Counted from the first letter of the stretch, positions 36,118 through 45,587 are shown. The stretch: 64,000 bases of DNA from Pseudomonas hamedanensis (GCF_014268595.2 NZ_CP077091.1:4198001-4262000), one strand, 5' to 3'. Notes: generated by a model from the sequence alone, not told the origin. Program-made: numbers and translations.

Positions 36118-36530
36118 ATATCTACTTGCGCCTTGCACTTTGCTTGGCGATCCATGCGGCGGGCTGCGTGGCCTACGTGTTTCTGAATAACGCAGTGGTT
36201 GTAGCCTACAAGGCATTCAACGGCGGATTCACGTCCCGTGGTGTGGCATACGGTATCGCCCACTATATGTTCATCTACATCTTTTTCGGGGTGAACGCAT
36301 TGGCCGCAATTATCCCGAATCTATGGGCCAAGCTCGGTCTGCTCGCTCTGATGGTTGCCTGGATTTTGTTCATAACAGTGCCCCACAACCCACTACGTGC
36401 GCTGTTCTACACCGTGGCCCAAGGCGGAGTTACTTTGTTGGCGATTCTGGTCACGCAGGTCATCGAATTGCGTTGGGAAAAATGTGTGCTGATGCGACGC
36501 AAGTCGCTTGTGAGCCCTACCCATGCTTAG
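36114..36530 (+). CDS. Polytopic small membrane protein
   Basis: 138 residues with about four hydrophobic segments (residues 4-24, 45-67, 70-90, 98-117). The N-terminus NIYLRLALCLAIHAAGCVAYVFL is strongly apolar. It overlaps the previous gene by ATGA and the following one by 8 bases. No family recognised; by position it belongs to the effector-immunity insert between tssE and tssF. Confidence 0.55.
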   Translation: MNIYLRLALCLAIHAAGCVAYVFLNNAVVVAYKAFNGGFTSRGVAYGIAHYMFIYIFFGVNALAAIIPNLWAKLGLLALMVAWILFITVPHNPLRALFYTVAQGGVTLLAILVTQVIELRWEKCVLMRRKSLVSPTHA

Positions 36531-36948
36531 CCGCGCACAACTTAGCTTCTTCATGGCTGCATTGTGGCTGCCACTGCTGGCGGTGTTGGCGATTACTTCC
36601 TATGACCTGTGGAGTGGCGAGTATTTAACCTCCGAGTCGTCCGGGATTTATTGGCAGTACCTCTTGTGGTGGGGAGTTCCCGGGCTTCTGGGCTTTTCGC
36701 TGTGGATGTCCCGATCGGCGCAGCGCCGAAATGAGCAGCAGGCATTGCGGATGGTTTGGTGGGCGCCAGTAAAGTTCATCCCGTTCTATGCCGTGCCCTG
36801 GATGCTGTATGGCTTGTTCAGTCTGATCGTCCGTCCGCTGAGTGATGCTTACATGGCGTACGGCTGGATCTCGGTTGTGCCGTTCCTGCTGATTGGCGGC
36901 TATGTCTGTGCCGGCGTGACGGTCGCGCTCTACAGGATTTTTTTTTGA
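36523..36948 (+). CDS. Polytopic small membrane protein
   Basis: 141 residues with about four hydrophobic segments (about residues 8-24, 42-60, 78-99, 110-135), ending VTVALYRIFF. Its length and span count resemble the gene before it, which it overlaps by 8 bases, but sequence similarity is not obvious. It ends 27 bases before tssF. Function unknown; it is part of the insert that follows the lysozyme-like effector. Confidence 0.55.
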   Translation: MLSRAQLSFFMAALWLPLLAVLAITSYDLWSGEYLTSESSGIYWQYLLWWGVPGLLGFSLWMSRSAQRRNEQQALRMVWWAPVKFIPFYAVPWMLYGLFSLIVRPLSDAYMAYGWISVVPFLLIGGYVCAGVTVALYRIFF

Positions 36949-36975
36949 TGAGTTCCACTACCAGGCAGGTAACCC

Positions 36976-38763
36976 GTGTCCTTTAACCACTACTACCAAA
37001 GCGAACTCACCGCACTGCGCCAGCTCGGTCGCCGTTTCGCCGAGCGTAGTCCGGCGCTGGCGCCGTATCTGGGGCAGGCCGGGCGGGATCCGGATGTGGA
37101 GCGGTTGCTCGAAGGCTTTGCGTTTCTGACCGGGCGTTTGCGCCAGAAGCTCGATGACGAACTGCCGGAGCTCAGCCATTCGCTGATGCAGTTGCTGTGG
37201 CCGAACTACATGCGCCCGTTGCCGGCGTTCAGTATTTTGCAGTTCGATCCGCTCAAGCGTTCCGGGCCGGCGCTGCTGGTTGAGCGCGATACGCCGATCG
37301 AGAGCAAGCCGATCGAAGACGTGCGTTGCCGCTTCCGCACCTGCTACCCGACCGAAGTGCTGCCACTGGATCTGGCCGCGCTGAACTACTCGGTGAAGGG
37401 CGACGGCTCGCTGCTCAGCCTGCGTCTGGAAATGAGCGCTGACGGCCATCTCGGTGAGCTGGAACTGAGCAAACTGCGCCTGCACTTTGCCGGCGAGCGC
37501 TACATCAGCCAGATGTTGTACCTGAGCCTGCTGCGCAACCTCGACGGCATCGAGCTGATCCCGCTCGACGGCGCAGGCAAGCCGATCGATGGCGTCAGCG
37601 GCAAGCCAATGGCGTTCAAGATCCCCGGCGACCGAGTGAAACCGGTGGGTTTTGCCGAAGAAGAGGCGTTGATCCCGTATCCGCTGAACACCTTCCGTGG
37701 CTATCGCTATTTGCAGGAATACTTCGCCTTCCAGGACAAATTCCTGTTCGTCGACGTCAACGGCCTCGACATCCTCAAGGCGTTGCCGGAAGACACGCTC
37801 AAGCAAATGCGCGGCCTTGAATTGCGCTTCGACATTCGCAAGAGCGGCATCATGCGCATGCGTCCGACCTTGGACAACGTGAAGCTGTTCTGCACGCCGA
37901 TTGTGAACCTGTTCGAGCACGACGCATTGCCGATCCGTCTCGACGGCAAGCAGGACGAATACCTGCTGCTGCCGGCGGAGTTCGATCTGGAAAACTGCGG
38001 CGTGTTCTCGGTGGAAACCGTCACTGGCTGGAAGCCCGGCGGTCTCGGTTATCAGGAATACGTGCCGTTCGAGTCCTTCGAGCACGACCCGAGTTTCGAC
38101 GTGCCCAACAGCCGTCCGCATTACAGCATCCGCCAGCGTTCGTCCTTGCTGCACGACGGCCTCGACACTTACCTGAGCTTCGGCATCCGCCACACCGAAG
38201 CCCACGAAACCCTGTCGATCGAGCTGATGTGCACGAATCAGAACCTGCCGAAAAAGCTCAAGCTCGGCGACATCTGCATGGCCAGCGAGCAGACCCCGGA
38301 ATTCCTCAGTTTCCGCAACATCACCCCGGCCACCCCGAGTTTCGCGCCGCCGCTGAACCGTGACTTCCTGTGGAAGCTGATCAGCAACATGTCGCTTAAC
38401 TATCTGTCGCTGGCGGACGTCAATGCGTTGAAGGTGATTCTGGAAACCTACGACCTGCCGCGCTACTACGACCAGCACGCGGAGAAGGTCAGCAAGCGCC
38501 TGCTCGGCGGCCTCAAGCACATCAAACATCATCACGTCGACCGGCTGCATCGCGGTCTGCCGGTGCGCGGTTTGCGCACCGAACTGACCATCGACCCGGA
38601 AGGCTATATCGGCGAGGGCGATCTGTTCGTCTTCGCTTCGGTTCTCAACGAGTTTTTCGCGCTTTACGCCAGTCTCAATTCATTCCATGAGCTGCGGGTA
38701 AAAAGCACACAGGGAGAGGTGTACCAATGGACACCACGTATGGGCCTGCAGCCCCTGCTTTAA
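36976..38763 (+). CDS. tssF: TssF, baseplate wedge subunit
   Basis: 595 residues beginning at GTG 36976 (MSFNHYYQSELTALRQLGRR). Family blocks: FAERSPALAPYLGQAGRDPDVERLLEGFAFLTGRLRQKLDDELPEL at the N-terminus and RGLRTELTIDPEGYIGEGDLFVFASVLNEFFALYASLNSFHEL near the C-terminus. TssF with TssG and TssE forms baseplate wedges. The 3' end overlaps tssG by 37 bases. Confidence 0.96.
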   Translation: MSFNHYYQSELTALRQLGRRFAERSPALAPYLGQAGRDPDVERLLEGFAFLTGRLRQKLDDELPELSHSLMQLLWPNYMRPLPAFSILQFDPLKRSGPALLVERDTPIESKPIEDVRCRFRTCYPTEVLPLDLAALNYSVKGDGSLLSLRLEMSADGHLGELELSKLRLHFAGERYISQMLYLSLLRNLDGIELIPLDGAGKPIDGVSGKPMAFKIPGDRVKPVGFAEEEALIPYPLNTFRGYRYLQEYFAFQDKFLFVDVNGLDILKALPEDTLKQMRGLELRFDIRKSGIMRMRPTLDNVKLFCTPIVNLFEHDALPIRLDGKQDEYLLLPAEFDLENCGVFSVETVTGWKPGGLGYQEYVPFESFEHDPSFDVPNSRPHYSIRQRSSLLHDGLDTYLSFGIRHTEAHETLSIELMCTNQNLPKKLKLGDICMASEQTPEFLSFRNITPATPSFAPPLNRDFLWKLISNMSLNYLSLADVNALKVILETYDLPRYYDQHAEKVSKRLLGGLKHIKHHHVDRLHRGLPVRGLRTELTIDPEGYIGEGDLFVFASVLNEFFALYASLNSFHELRVKSTQGEVYQWTPRMGLQPLL

Positions 38764-39734
38764 GCGGGCTGACCAAGGTAATACGCGAGTACTCGCTGTT
38801 TCAGGCCGTGCTGCTGGTGATCGACCGGCTGCGCGAGGCCCACCCGCATCTGAGCGAAGACGATCTGTACGACCAGGTCGAGTTCCAGGCCAACCCGAGC
38901 CTGGGCTTTCCGCGCAGCGACGTCGATCGCGTGGAGTTTTTCGAAGAGCACGGCAAGATGCGCGCGCGCGTGCGTTTCAACCTGATCGGCCTGGTCGGCT
39001 CCGGTTCGCCGTTGCCGGCGTTCTACGGCGAGCAGGCCTTGGGCGACAGCGAGGACGGCAACCCGACGCGCAATTTCCTTGATCTGTTCCATCATCGCCT
39101 GCAACGGCTGATGCTGCCGATCTGGCGCAAGTACCGTTACCGCGCGAGCTTCCAGAGCGGCGCGATCGACCCGTTCTCCGCGCAGCTGTTTGCCCTGATC
39201 GGCCTGGGCGGCGACGAGATCCGCAAGGCCAAGGAACTCAACTGGAAACGCCTGCTGCCGTACCTCGGCCTGCTCAGCCTGCGGGCGCACTCGGCCGCGT
39301 TGATCGAAGCCGTGCTGCGTTACTACTTCAAGCACGAAGACCTGGTCATCGAGCAGTGCATCGAGCGCCGCGTGGAAATTCTCGAGGAGCAGCGCAATCG
39401 TTTGGGCCGCGCCAACAGCCTGCTCGGCGAAGACCTGGTGCTGGGCGAACACGTGCGCGACCGCAGCGGCAAATTCCGTATCCACATTACTGAACTCGAC
39501 TGGCAGCGATTCCATGAATTCCTGCCCATCGGTTTCGGCTACCAGCCGCTCTGCGCACTGGTGCGGTTCACCTTGCGTGACCCGCTCGACTACGACATTC
39601 GCCTGGTTCTGCGCCAGGAAGAAATCCGCGAACTGCGCATCGGTGAGCAGAACGCCTGTCGCCTCGGTTGGACCAGTTGGCTGGGCCGCGAAAAAGCGGA
39701 CGGCGTGGTGACCCTGGGCAGCAAAATTCATTAA
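38727..39734 (+). CDS. tssG: TssG, baseplate wedge subunit
   Basis: 335 residues. The stretch FQAVLLVIDRLREAHPHLSEDDLYDQVEFQANPSLGFPRSDV and FNLIGLVGSGSPLPAFYGEQ are diagnostic of TssG; the C-terminal half carries ELDWQRFHEFLPIGFGYQPL. GGGAG lies before the ATG. It forms a baseplate wedge with TssF. It is followed after 11 bases by tssH. Confidence 0.96.
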   Translation: MDTTYGPAAPALSGLTKVIREYSLFQAVLLVIDRLREAHPHLSEDDLYDQVEFQANPSLGFPRSDVDRVEFFEEHGKMRARVRFNLIGLVGSGSPLPAFYGEQALGDSEDGNPTRNFLDLFHHRLQRLMLPIWRKYRYRASFQSGAIDPFSAQLFALIGLGGDEIRKAKELNWKRLLPYLGLLSLRAHSAALIEAVLRYYFKHEDLVIEQCIERRVEILEEQRNRLGRANSLLGEDLVLGEHVRDRSGKFRIHITELDWQRFHEFLPIGFGYQPLCALVRFTLRDPLDYDIRLVLRQEEIRELRIGEQNACRLGWTSWLGREKADGVVTLGSKIH

Positions 39735-39745
39735 GGACGTGAGCC

Positions 39746-42403
39746 ATGATCAACGTAGACCTGCAACAACTCATCCAGGCGCTGGACGCCGAAACCCGTC
39801 GTGATCTGGAACGTTCGGCCGAGCGTTGCGTCGCCCGTGGCGGCAGCAAGATTCTTGTCGAGGACTTGCTGCTGGGCCTGCTGGAGCGTCCGAACGGCTT
39901 GCTCAGCCGCGCCCTGCAAGATGCTGACGTCGATGCCGGTGAACTGACCGCTGCACTACAATCGCGGGTCGAGCACAGCGCTTCGCGCAACCCGGTGTTC
40001 GCCCCGGAACTGGTGCAATGGCTGCAAGATGCGCTGCTGGTGGCCAACCTTGAGCTGGGCCAGACCCAGGTTGAAGACGCCGCGCTGATTCTGGCTTTGC
40101 TGCGTAACCCGATGCGTTATGCCGGCAGCCGTTATCAGCCGCTGCTCGCCAAGCTGAACATCGATCGCCTGAAAGAATTTGCCCTGTCGCAACAGGAGCA
40201 ACCGGCGGCCAATGGCAAACCGGCCGCACAGGGCGAATCACTGTTGCAGCGCTTCACCCACAACCTGACCCAACAGGCCCGCGACGGCAAACTCGACCCG
40301 GTGCTGTGCCGTGACGGTGCGATCCGGCAGATGGTCGACATCCTTGCCCGTCGTCGCAAGAACAACCCGATCGTCGTCGGTGAGGCCGGTGTCGGTAAAA
40401 CCGCCATTGTCGAAGGTCTGGCATCGCGCATCGCTGCCGGTGAAGTGCCGCAGGTGCTTAAGGGTGTCGAATTGCTGTCGCTGGACATGGGCCTGTTGCA
40501 GGCCGGCGCCAGCGTCAAAGGTGAGTTCGAGCGCCGTTTGAAAGGCGTGATCGACGAAGTCAAGGCTTCGCCGAAACCGATCATTTTGTTCATCGACGAA
40601 GCCCACACTCTGATCGGCGCTGGCGGCAACGCTGGCGGTTCCGACGCGGCCAACCTGCTGAAACCGGCGCTGGCCCGTGGCGAACTGCGCACCATCGCCG
40701 CGACCACCTGGGCCGAGTACAAGAAATACTTCGAGAAAGATCCGGCACTGGCCCGTCGTTTCCAGCCAGTGCAACTGCACGAACCCACCGTCAGCGAAGC
40801 GGTGACCATTCTGCGTGGTCTGGCCCAGGTCTACGAGAAGAGCCACGGCATTTACCTGCGCGATGACGCGGTGGTGTCCGCCGCCGAATTGTCCGCGCGT
40901 TATCTGGCCGGTCGGCAACTGCCGGACAAGGCCGTCGATGTGCTCGACACCGCGTGTGCCCGCGTACGCATCAGCCTCGCGGCTGCTCCGGAAAGTCTGG
41001 AGCGCCTGCGCGGGGAACTGGCTGAAGGTGGCCGTCAGCGCCAGGCCTTGCGTCGCGATGCCGAGGCTGGTCTGCTGATCGACCACGAGGCGCTGGACGC
41101 ACTGGAAGCGCGGCTGGACGAAGCCGAAAACGAAATGGTCGCGCTGGAAACCTTGTGGACTGAGCAGAAAGCTTTGGCCGAGCGCCTGCTGGAGCTGCGT
41201 CAGCAACTGGCCAAGGCCCGCGAAGCCGCAGCCGTCGAGCCGACCGTCAGCGTTGAAGAAGACGCCGAAGGCACTGTGATTGAGACCGTGGTCGCCGAAG
41301 TCGAAGAAGACCAAAGCGTCGAAGCGCTGGAAGCTCAGCTGCATGAAACCCACGCCGCGCTGACCGCTGCGCAAGTCAAAGAACGTCTGGTCAGTTTCGA
41401 AGTGTGCCCGCGTCTGGTCGCCGAAGTGATCAGCGCCTGGACCGGCGTGCCATTGGCGCAACTGGCCCGCGAGCACAACGCCAAGGTCGCCAGTTTCGCT
41501 ACCGATCTGCGCACGCGTATCCGTGGTCAGGAACAAGCCGTGCACGCACTGGATCGCTCGATGCGCGCCACCGCTGCCGGTCTGAACAAGCCTGACGCAC
41601 CGGTCGGTGTGTTCCTGTTGGTCGGCCCGAGCGGCGTCGGCAAGACCGAAACCGCGCTGGCCCTGGCTGACCTGCTGTACGGCGGCGATCGCTTCATCAC
41701 CACCATCAACATGTCCGAGTTCCAGGAGAAGCACACCGTCTCGCGCCTGATCGGTGCACCGCCGGGCTACGTCGGTTACGGCGAGGGCGGCATGCTCACC
41801 GAAGCCGTGCGCCAGAAGCCTTACTCGGTGGTACTGCTTGATGAAGTCGAGAAGGCTGACCCGGACGTGCTCAACCTGTTCTACCAGATCTTCGACAAGG
41901 GCGTGGCCAACGACGGCGAAGGTCGCGAGATCGATTTCCGCAACACGCTGATCCTGATGACCTCGAATCTGGGTAGCGACAAGATCAGCGACCTCTGCGA
42001 AGACGGCGCGCGGCCAACCGCCGAAGTGCTCGAAGAAACCATTCGCCCGGTGCTCAGCAAGCACTTCAAACCGGCGCTGCTGGCGCGGATGAAAGTAGTG
42101 CCGTACTACCCGGTGGGCGGCCCGGTGCTGCGCGAGCTGATCGAGATCAAACTCGGCCGTCTCGGCGAGCGCCTGAACCGTCGCCAGCTGGATTTCAGCT
42201 GGTGCCAGAACCTTGTCGATCATCTGTCCGAGCGCTGCACGCAAAGCGAAAGCGGCGCGCGCCTGATCGACCATCTGCTCGATCAGCACGTGCTGCCGCT
42301 GGTGGCCGATCGTCTGCTCGATGCCATGGCGACCGGCGAAAGTCTCAAGCGTGTGCATGCCACGCTCGACGGCAACGCCAGCGTGATGTGCGAGTTCGCC
42401 TGA
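39746..42403 (+). CDS. clpV: TssH (ClpV), AAA+ ATPase recycling the sheath
   Basis: 885 residues with an N-terminal Clp-N domain (RPNGLLSRALQDADVDAGEL), two AAA+ modules and a middle coiled-coil (about residues 400-540). Walker A1 GEAGVGKTA, Walker B1 ILFIDEAHTLIGAGG, Walker A2 GPSGVGKTE, Walker B2 VVLLDEVEKADPDV. ClpV disassembles contracted TssBC sheath so that subunits can be reused. Length is typical. It is followed by the sigma-54 activator after 10 bases. Confidence 0.97.
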   Translation: MINVDLQQLIQALDAETRRDLERSAERCVARGGSKILVEDLLLGLLERPNGLLSRALQDADVDAGELTAALQSRVEHSASRNPVFAPELVQWLQDALLVANLELGQTQVEDAALILALLRNPMRYAGSRYQPLLAKLNIDRLKEFALSQQEQPAANGKPAAQGESLLQRFTHNLTQQARDGKLDPVLCRDGAIRQMVDILARRRKNNPIVVGEAGVGKTAIVEGLASRIAAGEVPQVLKGVELLSLDMGLLQAGASVKGEFERRLKGVIDEVKASPKPIILFIDEAHTLIGAGGNAGGSDAANLLKPALARGELRTIAATTWAEYKKYFEKDPALARRFQPVQLHEPTVSEAVTILRGLAQVYEKSHGIYLRDDAVVSAAELSARYLAGRQLPDKAVDVLDTACARVRISLAAAPESLERLRGELAEGGRQRQALRRDAEAGLLIDHEALDALEARLDEAENEMVALETLWTEQKALAERLLELRQQLAKAREAAAVEPTVSVEEDAEGTVIETVVAEVEEDQSVEALEAQLHETHAALTAAQVKERLVSFEVCPRLVAEVISAWTGVPLAQLAREHNAKVASFATDLRTRIRGQEQAVHALDRSMRATAAGLNKPDAPVGVFLLVGPSGVGKTETALALADLLYGGDRFITTINMSEFQEKHTVSRLIGAPPGYVGYGEGGMLTEAVRQKPYSVVLLDEVEKADPDVLNLFYQIFDKGVANDGEGREIDFRNTLILMTSNLGSDKISDLCEDGARPTAEVLEETIRPVLSKHFKPALLARMKVVPYYPVGGPVLRELIEIKLGRLGERLNRRQLDFSWCQNLVDHLSERCTQSESGARLIDHLLDQHVLPLVADRLLDAMATGESLKRVHATLDGNASVMCEFA

Positions 42404-42413
42404 GGTGGGCGTG

Positions 42414-43934
42414 ATGTTCACTCAGGTGCCGCAGCCACTGGTCTACGCCGAAGCGTTGCTGGCGCAGTTCGCCAGTCTGTCGCGGGCGGCGGACGGTGCT
42501 GCGTTGCTGGGTGAATTCGTCCGAGGTCTGGCTGAACTGAGCGGTTGCGAATTGACTCAGCTGTACCTGCTCGACGCCACTCACACCTGCCTGGGGATGA
42601 ACGCCGAGTGCCTCGACGGCGCGCTGCAACCGCGCCAGGCGGCGAGTCTGCCGGCGGATTACAACGGTGAGCAACTGCTGCAATTCGCCCTGTGCCAGAA
42701 CCGCGTGGTGTGCCTTGATGACCTGAGCGCCAGCCTGCACGAGACCAGTTTCCTGCCGGCGGCGACCGCGCCGTGGCAGTCGTTGTTGTGCGTGCCGCTG
42801 GTCAATCAGCACAAGGCGGTTGAAGGTCTGTTGCTGTGCGCCAGCCACCGTCGCACCGACCTGCAAGGCTTTGCCTATTCCCTCGGCCAGCTCGGCTCGT
42901 TCGTGCTCGGTCAGTTGCATTTGCTGCAACGCCTGCGCCAGCCGTTGGCTGAATCGGCCACGGTCACGCGCAGTGTGCCGAGCATCAGTGGCTACGGTTT
43001 GATCGGCAAAAGCGCGGCAATGCGCCAGACCTACTCGCTGATCAGCAAAGTCTTGCACAGCCCATACACCGTGCTGTTGCGCGGTGAGACCGGTACCGGC
43101 AAGGAAGTCGTTGCGCGGGCGATTCACGATTGCGGCCCGCGTCGTTCTCAGGCGTTCATCGTGCAGAACTGCGCGGCGTTCCCGGAAAACCTCTTGGAAA
43201 GCGAACTGTTTGGCTACCGCAAAGGCGCCTTCACTGGCGCCGATCGCGATCGCGCCGGGCTGTTTGACGCGGCCAATGGCGGCACGCTGCTGCTCGATGA
43301 AATCGGCGACATGCCGCTGCCGCTGCAAGCGAAGATTTTGCGCGTGTTGCAAGAAGGCGAAATCCGTCCGCTGGGCTCCAACGACACGCACAAGATCGAC
43401 GTGCGCATCATCGCCGCGACGCACCGTGATCTGGCGGTGCTGGTCAGCGAAGGCAAATTCCGCGAGGACTTGTACTACCGCCTCGCGCAATTCCCGATCG
43501 AGCTACCGGCCCTGCGTCAGCGCGAAGGCGACATCCTCGATCTGGCCCGTCACTTCGCCGAGAAAACCTGCACCTTCTTGCAACGCGATCCGGTGCGCTG
43601 GTCGGACGCCGCGCTGGAACACCTGTGCGGCTACACCTTCCCCGGCAACGTCCGCGAGCTGAAGGCACTGGTCGAACGCGCGGTGCTTTTATGCGAAGGC
43701 GGCGAGTTGCTCGCCGAGCATTTCTCGCTGCGTCTGGAACCGATGCCCGAGGACAACAGCGGCCTGAATCTGCGCGAACGGCTGGAGCAGGTCGAGCGCA
43801 CTTTGCTACTCGATTGCCTGCGCAAGAACGACGGCAACCAGACCCTCGCCGCCCGCGAACTGGGCCTGCCGCGGCGCACACTGCTGTACCGCCTCGGGCG
43901 CCTGAATATCAATTTGGGTGACTTCGATGGTTGA
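42414..43934 (+). CDS. Sfa-type sigma-54-dependent transcriptional activator
   Basis: 506 residues from ATG 42414 with GAGGTG ahead (in-frame GTGs lie at 42405 and 42411). GAF-like N-terminal sensor domain (about residues 10-170), AAA+ domain with Walker A GETGTGKE, the sigma-54-contact loop GAFTGAD, Walker B GGTLLLDEIGDMPL, and a C-terminal Fis-type helix-turn-helix (NQTLAARELGLPRRTLLYRL). It corresponds in position to sfa2 of HSI-II. It should activate RpoN-dependent promoters of T6SS genes such as hcp or vgrG elsewhere. Confidence 0.9.
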   Translation: MFTQVPQPLVYAEALLAQFASLSRAADGAALLGEFVRGLAELSGCELTQLYLLDATHTCLGMNAECLDGALQPRQAASLPADYNGEQLLQFALCQNRVVCLDDLSASLHETSFLPAATAPWQSLLCVPLVNQHKAVEGLLLCASHRRTDLQGFAYSLGQLGSFVLGQLHLLQRLRQPLAESATVTRSVPSISGYGLIGKSAAMRQTYSLISKVLHSPYTVLLRGETGTGKEVVARAIHDCGPRRSQAFIVQNCAAFPENLLESELFGYRKGAFTGADRDRAGLFDAANGGTLLLDEIGDMPLPLQAKILRVLQEGEIRPLGSNDTHKIDVRIIAATHRDLAVLVSEGKFREDLYYRLAQFPIELPALRQREGDILDLARHFAEKTCTFLQRDPVRWSDAALEHLCGYTFPGNVRELKALVERAVLLCEGGELLAEHFSLRLEPMPEDNSGLNLRERLEQVERTLLLDCLRKNDGNQTLAARELGLPRRTLLYRLGRLNINLGDFDG

Positions 43935-43967
43935 GCTACAGCACTTCTTCGAACCCAACACATACCC

Positions 43968-44099
43968 TGTGGCGAGGGGATTTATCCCCGTCCGGCTGCG
44001 CAGCAGTCGCAGTCCGGTAAATACGGTTTCACTGAGAGACCGCGCTGGCAGGTTTTGGGGGCGCTGCGCCCCCCAACGGGGACAAGTCCCCTCGCCACA
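43968..44099. repeat. Palindromic repeat (GTGGCGAGGGGATTTATCCCC class)
   Basis: TGTGGCGAGGGGATTTATCC on the left is mirrored by GGGGACAAGTCCCCTCGCCACA on the right. The centre holds GGGGGCGCTGCGCCCCCC, itself a perfect hairpin. It interrupts the otherwise tightly packed T6SS cluster between the activator and the small lipoprotein gene, so the genes after it may have their own promoter. Confidence 0.82.
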
Positions 44100-44175
44100 G
44101 GAGGTCGCCGTACCTCCAGGCTATGGCTCAAGGCCGCGATGTAGAGCCTTCGAGCCCACCTCAAAAACTTATTTC

Positions 44176-44212
44176 AGCGCCGCCCGCAAGGGTCGGCGCT
44201 TTGTGCTTTGTC
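44176..44212 (+). terminator. Hairpin with imperfect T tract before the small lipoprotein gene
   Basis: AGCGCCG and CGGCGCT pair around a CCCGCAAGGGT loop, followed by TTTGTGCTTTG. It looks like a weak terminator or attenuator at the break in the T6SS cluster. Confidence 0.5.
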
Positions 44213-44231
44213 TACACCTGGAGACCCTCTG

Positions 44232-44372
44232 ATGTCTGTTCGTCACTGGCACGCTGTCCTGCTGACCCTCGTCGTTCTATGCGGCCTTGGCGGCTGTAGC
44301 GGCAATTACAAATTCAACGACAACGACTATCGCCCGTTGGGTGATCCGCAAGCGGTCAATCGCGGCAAGTGA
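44232..44372 (+). CDS. Tiny T6SS-associated lipoprotein (orfX-like)
   Basis: A 46-residue frame from ATG 44232: MSVRHWHAVLLTLVVLCGLG then the lipobox GGC and a short tail NYKFNDNDYRPLGDPQAVNRGK. It is thus a 28-residue or so mature lipoprotein. In P. aeruginosa HSI-II a short gene (orfX, PA1664) occupies the same slot between sfa2 and fha2, which supports it being real. It ends 18 bases before the FHA gene. Function unknown. Confidence 0.8.
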   Translation: MSVRHWHAVLLTLVVLCGLGGCSGNYKFNDNDYRPLGDPQAVNRGK

Positions 44373-44390
44373 CCGCAAGGAGCATCAAAC

Positions 44391-45587
44391 ATGGAATTGG
44401 TTTTCGAAATGCTGAACACCAAGCAGTTCGTGCCCACCGAGTCGTGCCAGCGGACCTTCAAACAGGCCGGCGGCGTGATCGGGCGGGGCGAGGACTGCGA
44501 CTGGATCATCCCTGACCGCAAGCGTCACCTGTCCAACCACCACGCGATTGTCAGTTACCGCGAGGGCTCGTTCTTCCTCACCGACACCAGCAGCAACGGT
44601 GTCCAGGACGGCGGCAGCGGCGCGCGCCTGCACAAGGGCGAGCCGGTGCGCATCGAGCACGGCAGCACTTACGTTCTCGGCGACTTCGAGATACGCGCGC
44701 GACTGGTGCGCGATCCAGCCACCTTTGACGGCGAGGTCGGTCGCCCGCGGCCTGCCGGCAGCATCATTCCGGACGACGCGTTCCTCGACCTCGACCCGCT
44801 CAATGCCCTCGAACAGCAAGAGCGCGTGTACTCGGAAATTGACGAGCTGCTGGCGCCCAATACCAAGCCGGAAGACTCCCGTCAGCGCGCCGATTACGCA
44901 CGCATCGACATGGAAAGCCTGATGGTGCCGGAGCTGATCGCTGCCCCCGTCGAACCTGAGCCTGCTCCGGCGCCCAAAGCCGTTGAGCGCCAGAGTGAAG
45001 GTTTCTGGGAGCATTTCGGTGCGGCGCTGGGCGTGGACGTCAAAGGCCTCAGCCACGACGAACGCGAAGCCTTGGCGCTCAACGCCGCGCGTCTGCTGCG
45101 GCAGAGCATCGGTGGTTTGCAGCAGAGCCTGCGCACCCGCTCGGAGCTGAAAAACGAATTGCGTCTGGCCCAGACCACCGTACAAGGCACCAACAAGAAT
45201 CCACTGAAATTCGCTGTTGATCCGAGTGAAGCACTGGAGATTCTGTTGCAGCCAAGCAAGCCCGGGCACCTGCCGGCCGAGCAAGCGATTTCCCGCGCGT
45301 TCCGCGACTTGCAGGCGCACCAAGTGGCCTTGCTGACCGCCAGCCGCGCCGCCGTACGCGGCACTCTGGAGCATTTTTCGCCAGAGCAACTGACCCTGCG
45401 TTTCGAGCGCGACAACAAGCCGTTGATCGCTACCTCGGGCGGGCGCTGGAGAGCGTTCGGCCGCTATCACCAGGCCCTGCGTCAGGACGATGACTGGAGC
45501 GAGCGTCTGCTGGCTCGCGACTTCGCCCAGGCCTACGAAGAACAGATCCGCCTGATCTCCACCCTCCACACCGACCACCAAGGATGA
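44391..45587 (+). CDS. tagH: TagH/Fha, FHA-domain T6SS regulator
   Basis: 398 residues. The N-terminal FHA domain (about residues 25-100) has GVIGRGEDCDWIIPD, LSNHHAIVSYREGSFFLTDTSSNG, the phosphothreonine-binding R/S/N set. The C-terminal half (about 200-395) is the type VI FHA-associated domain: AARLLRQSIGGLQQSLRTRSELKNELRL and LLARDFAQAYEEQI. It is the likely substrate of the kinase encoded at the end of the cluster and sets T6SS assembly by phosphorylation. The stop overlaps tssJ (ATGA). Confidence 0.94.
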   Translation: MELVFEMLNTKQFVPTESCQRTFKQAGGVIGRGEDCDWIIPDRKRHLSNHHAIVSYREGSFFLTDTSSNGVQDGGSGARLHKGEPVRIEHGSTYVLGDFEIRARLVRDPATFDGEVGRPRPAGSIIPDDAFLDLDPLNALEQQERVYSEIDELLAPNTKPEDSRQRADYARIDMESLMVPELIAAPVEPEPAPAPKAVERQSEGFWEHFGAALGVDVKGLSHDEREALALNAARLLRQSIGGLQQSLRTRSELKNELRLAQTTVQGTNKNPLKFAVDPSEALEILLQPSKPGHLPAEQAISRAFRDLQAHQVALLTASRAAVRGTLEHFSPEQLTLRFERDNKPLIATSGGRWRAFGRYHQALRQDDDWSERLLARDFAQAYEEQIRLISTLHTDHQG

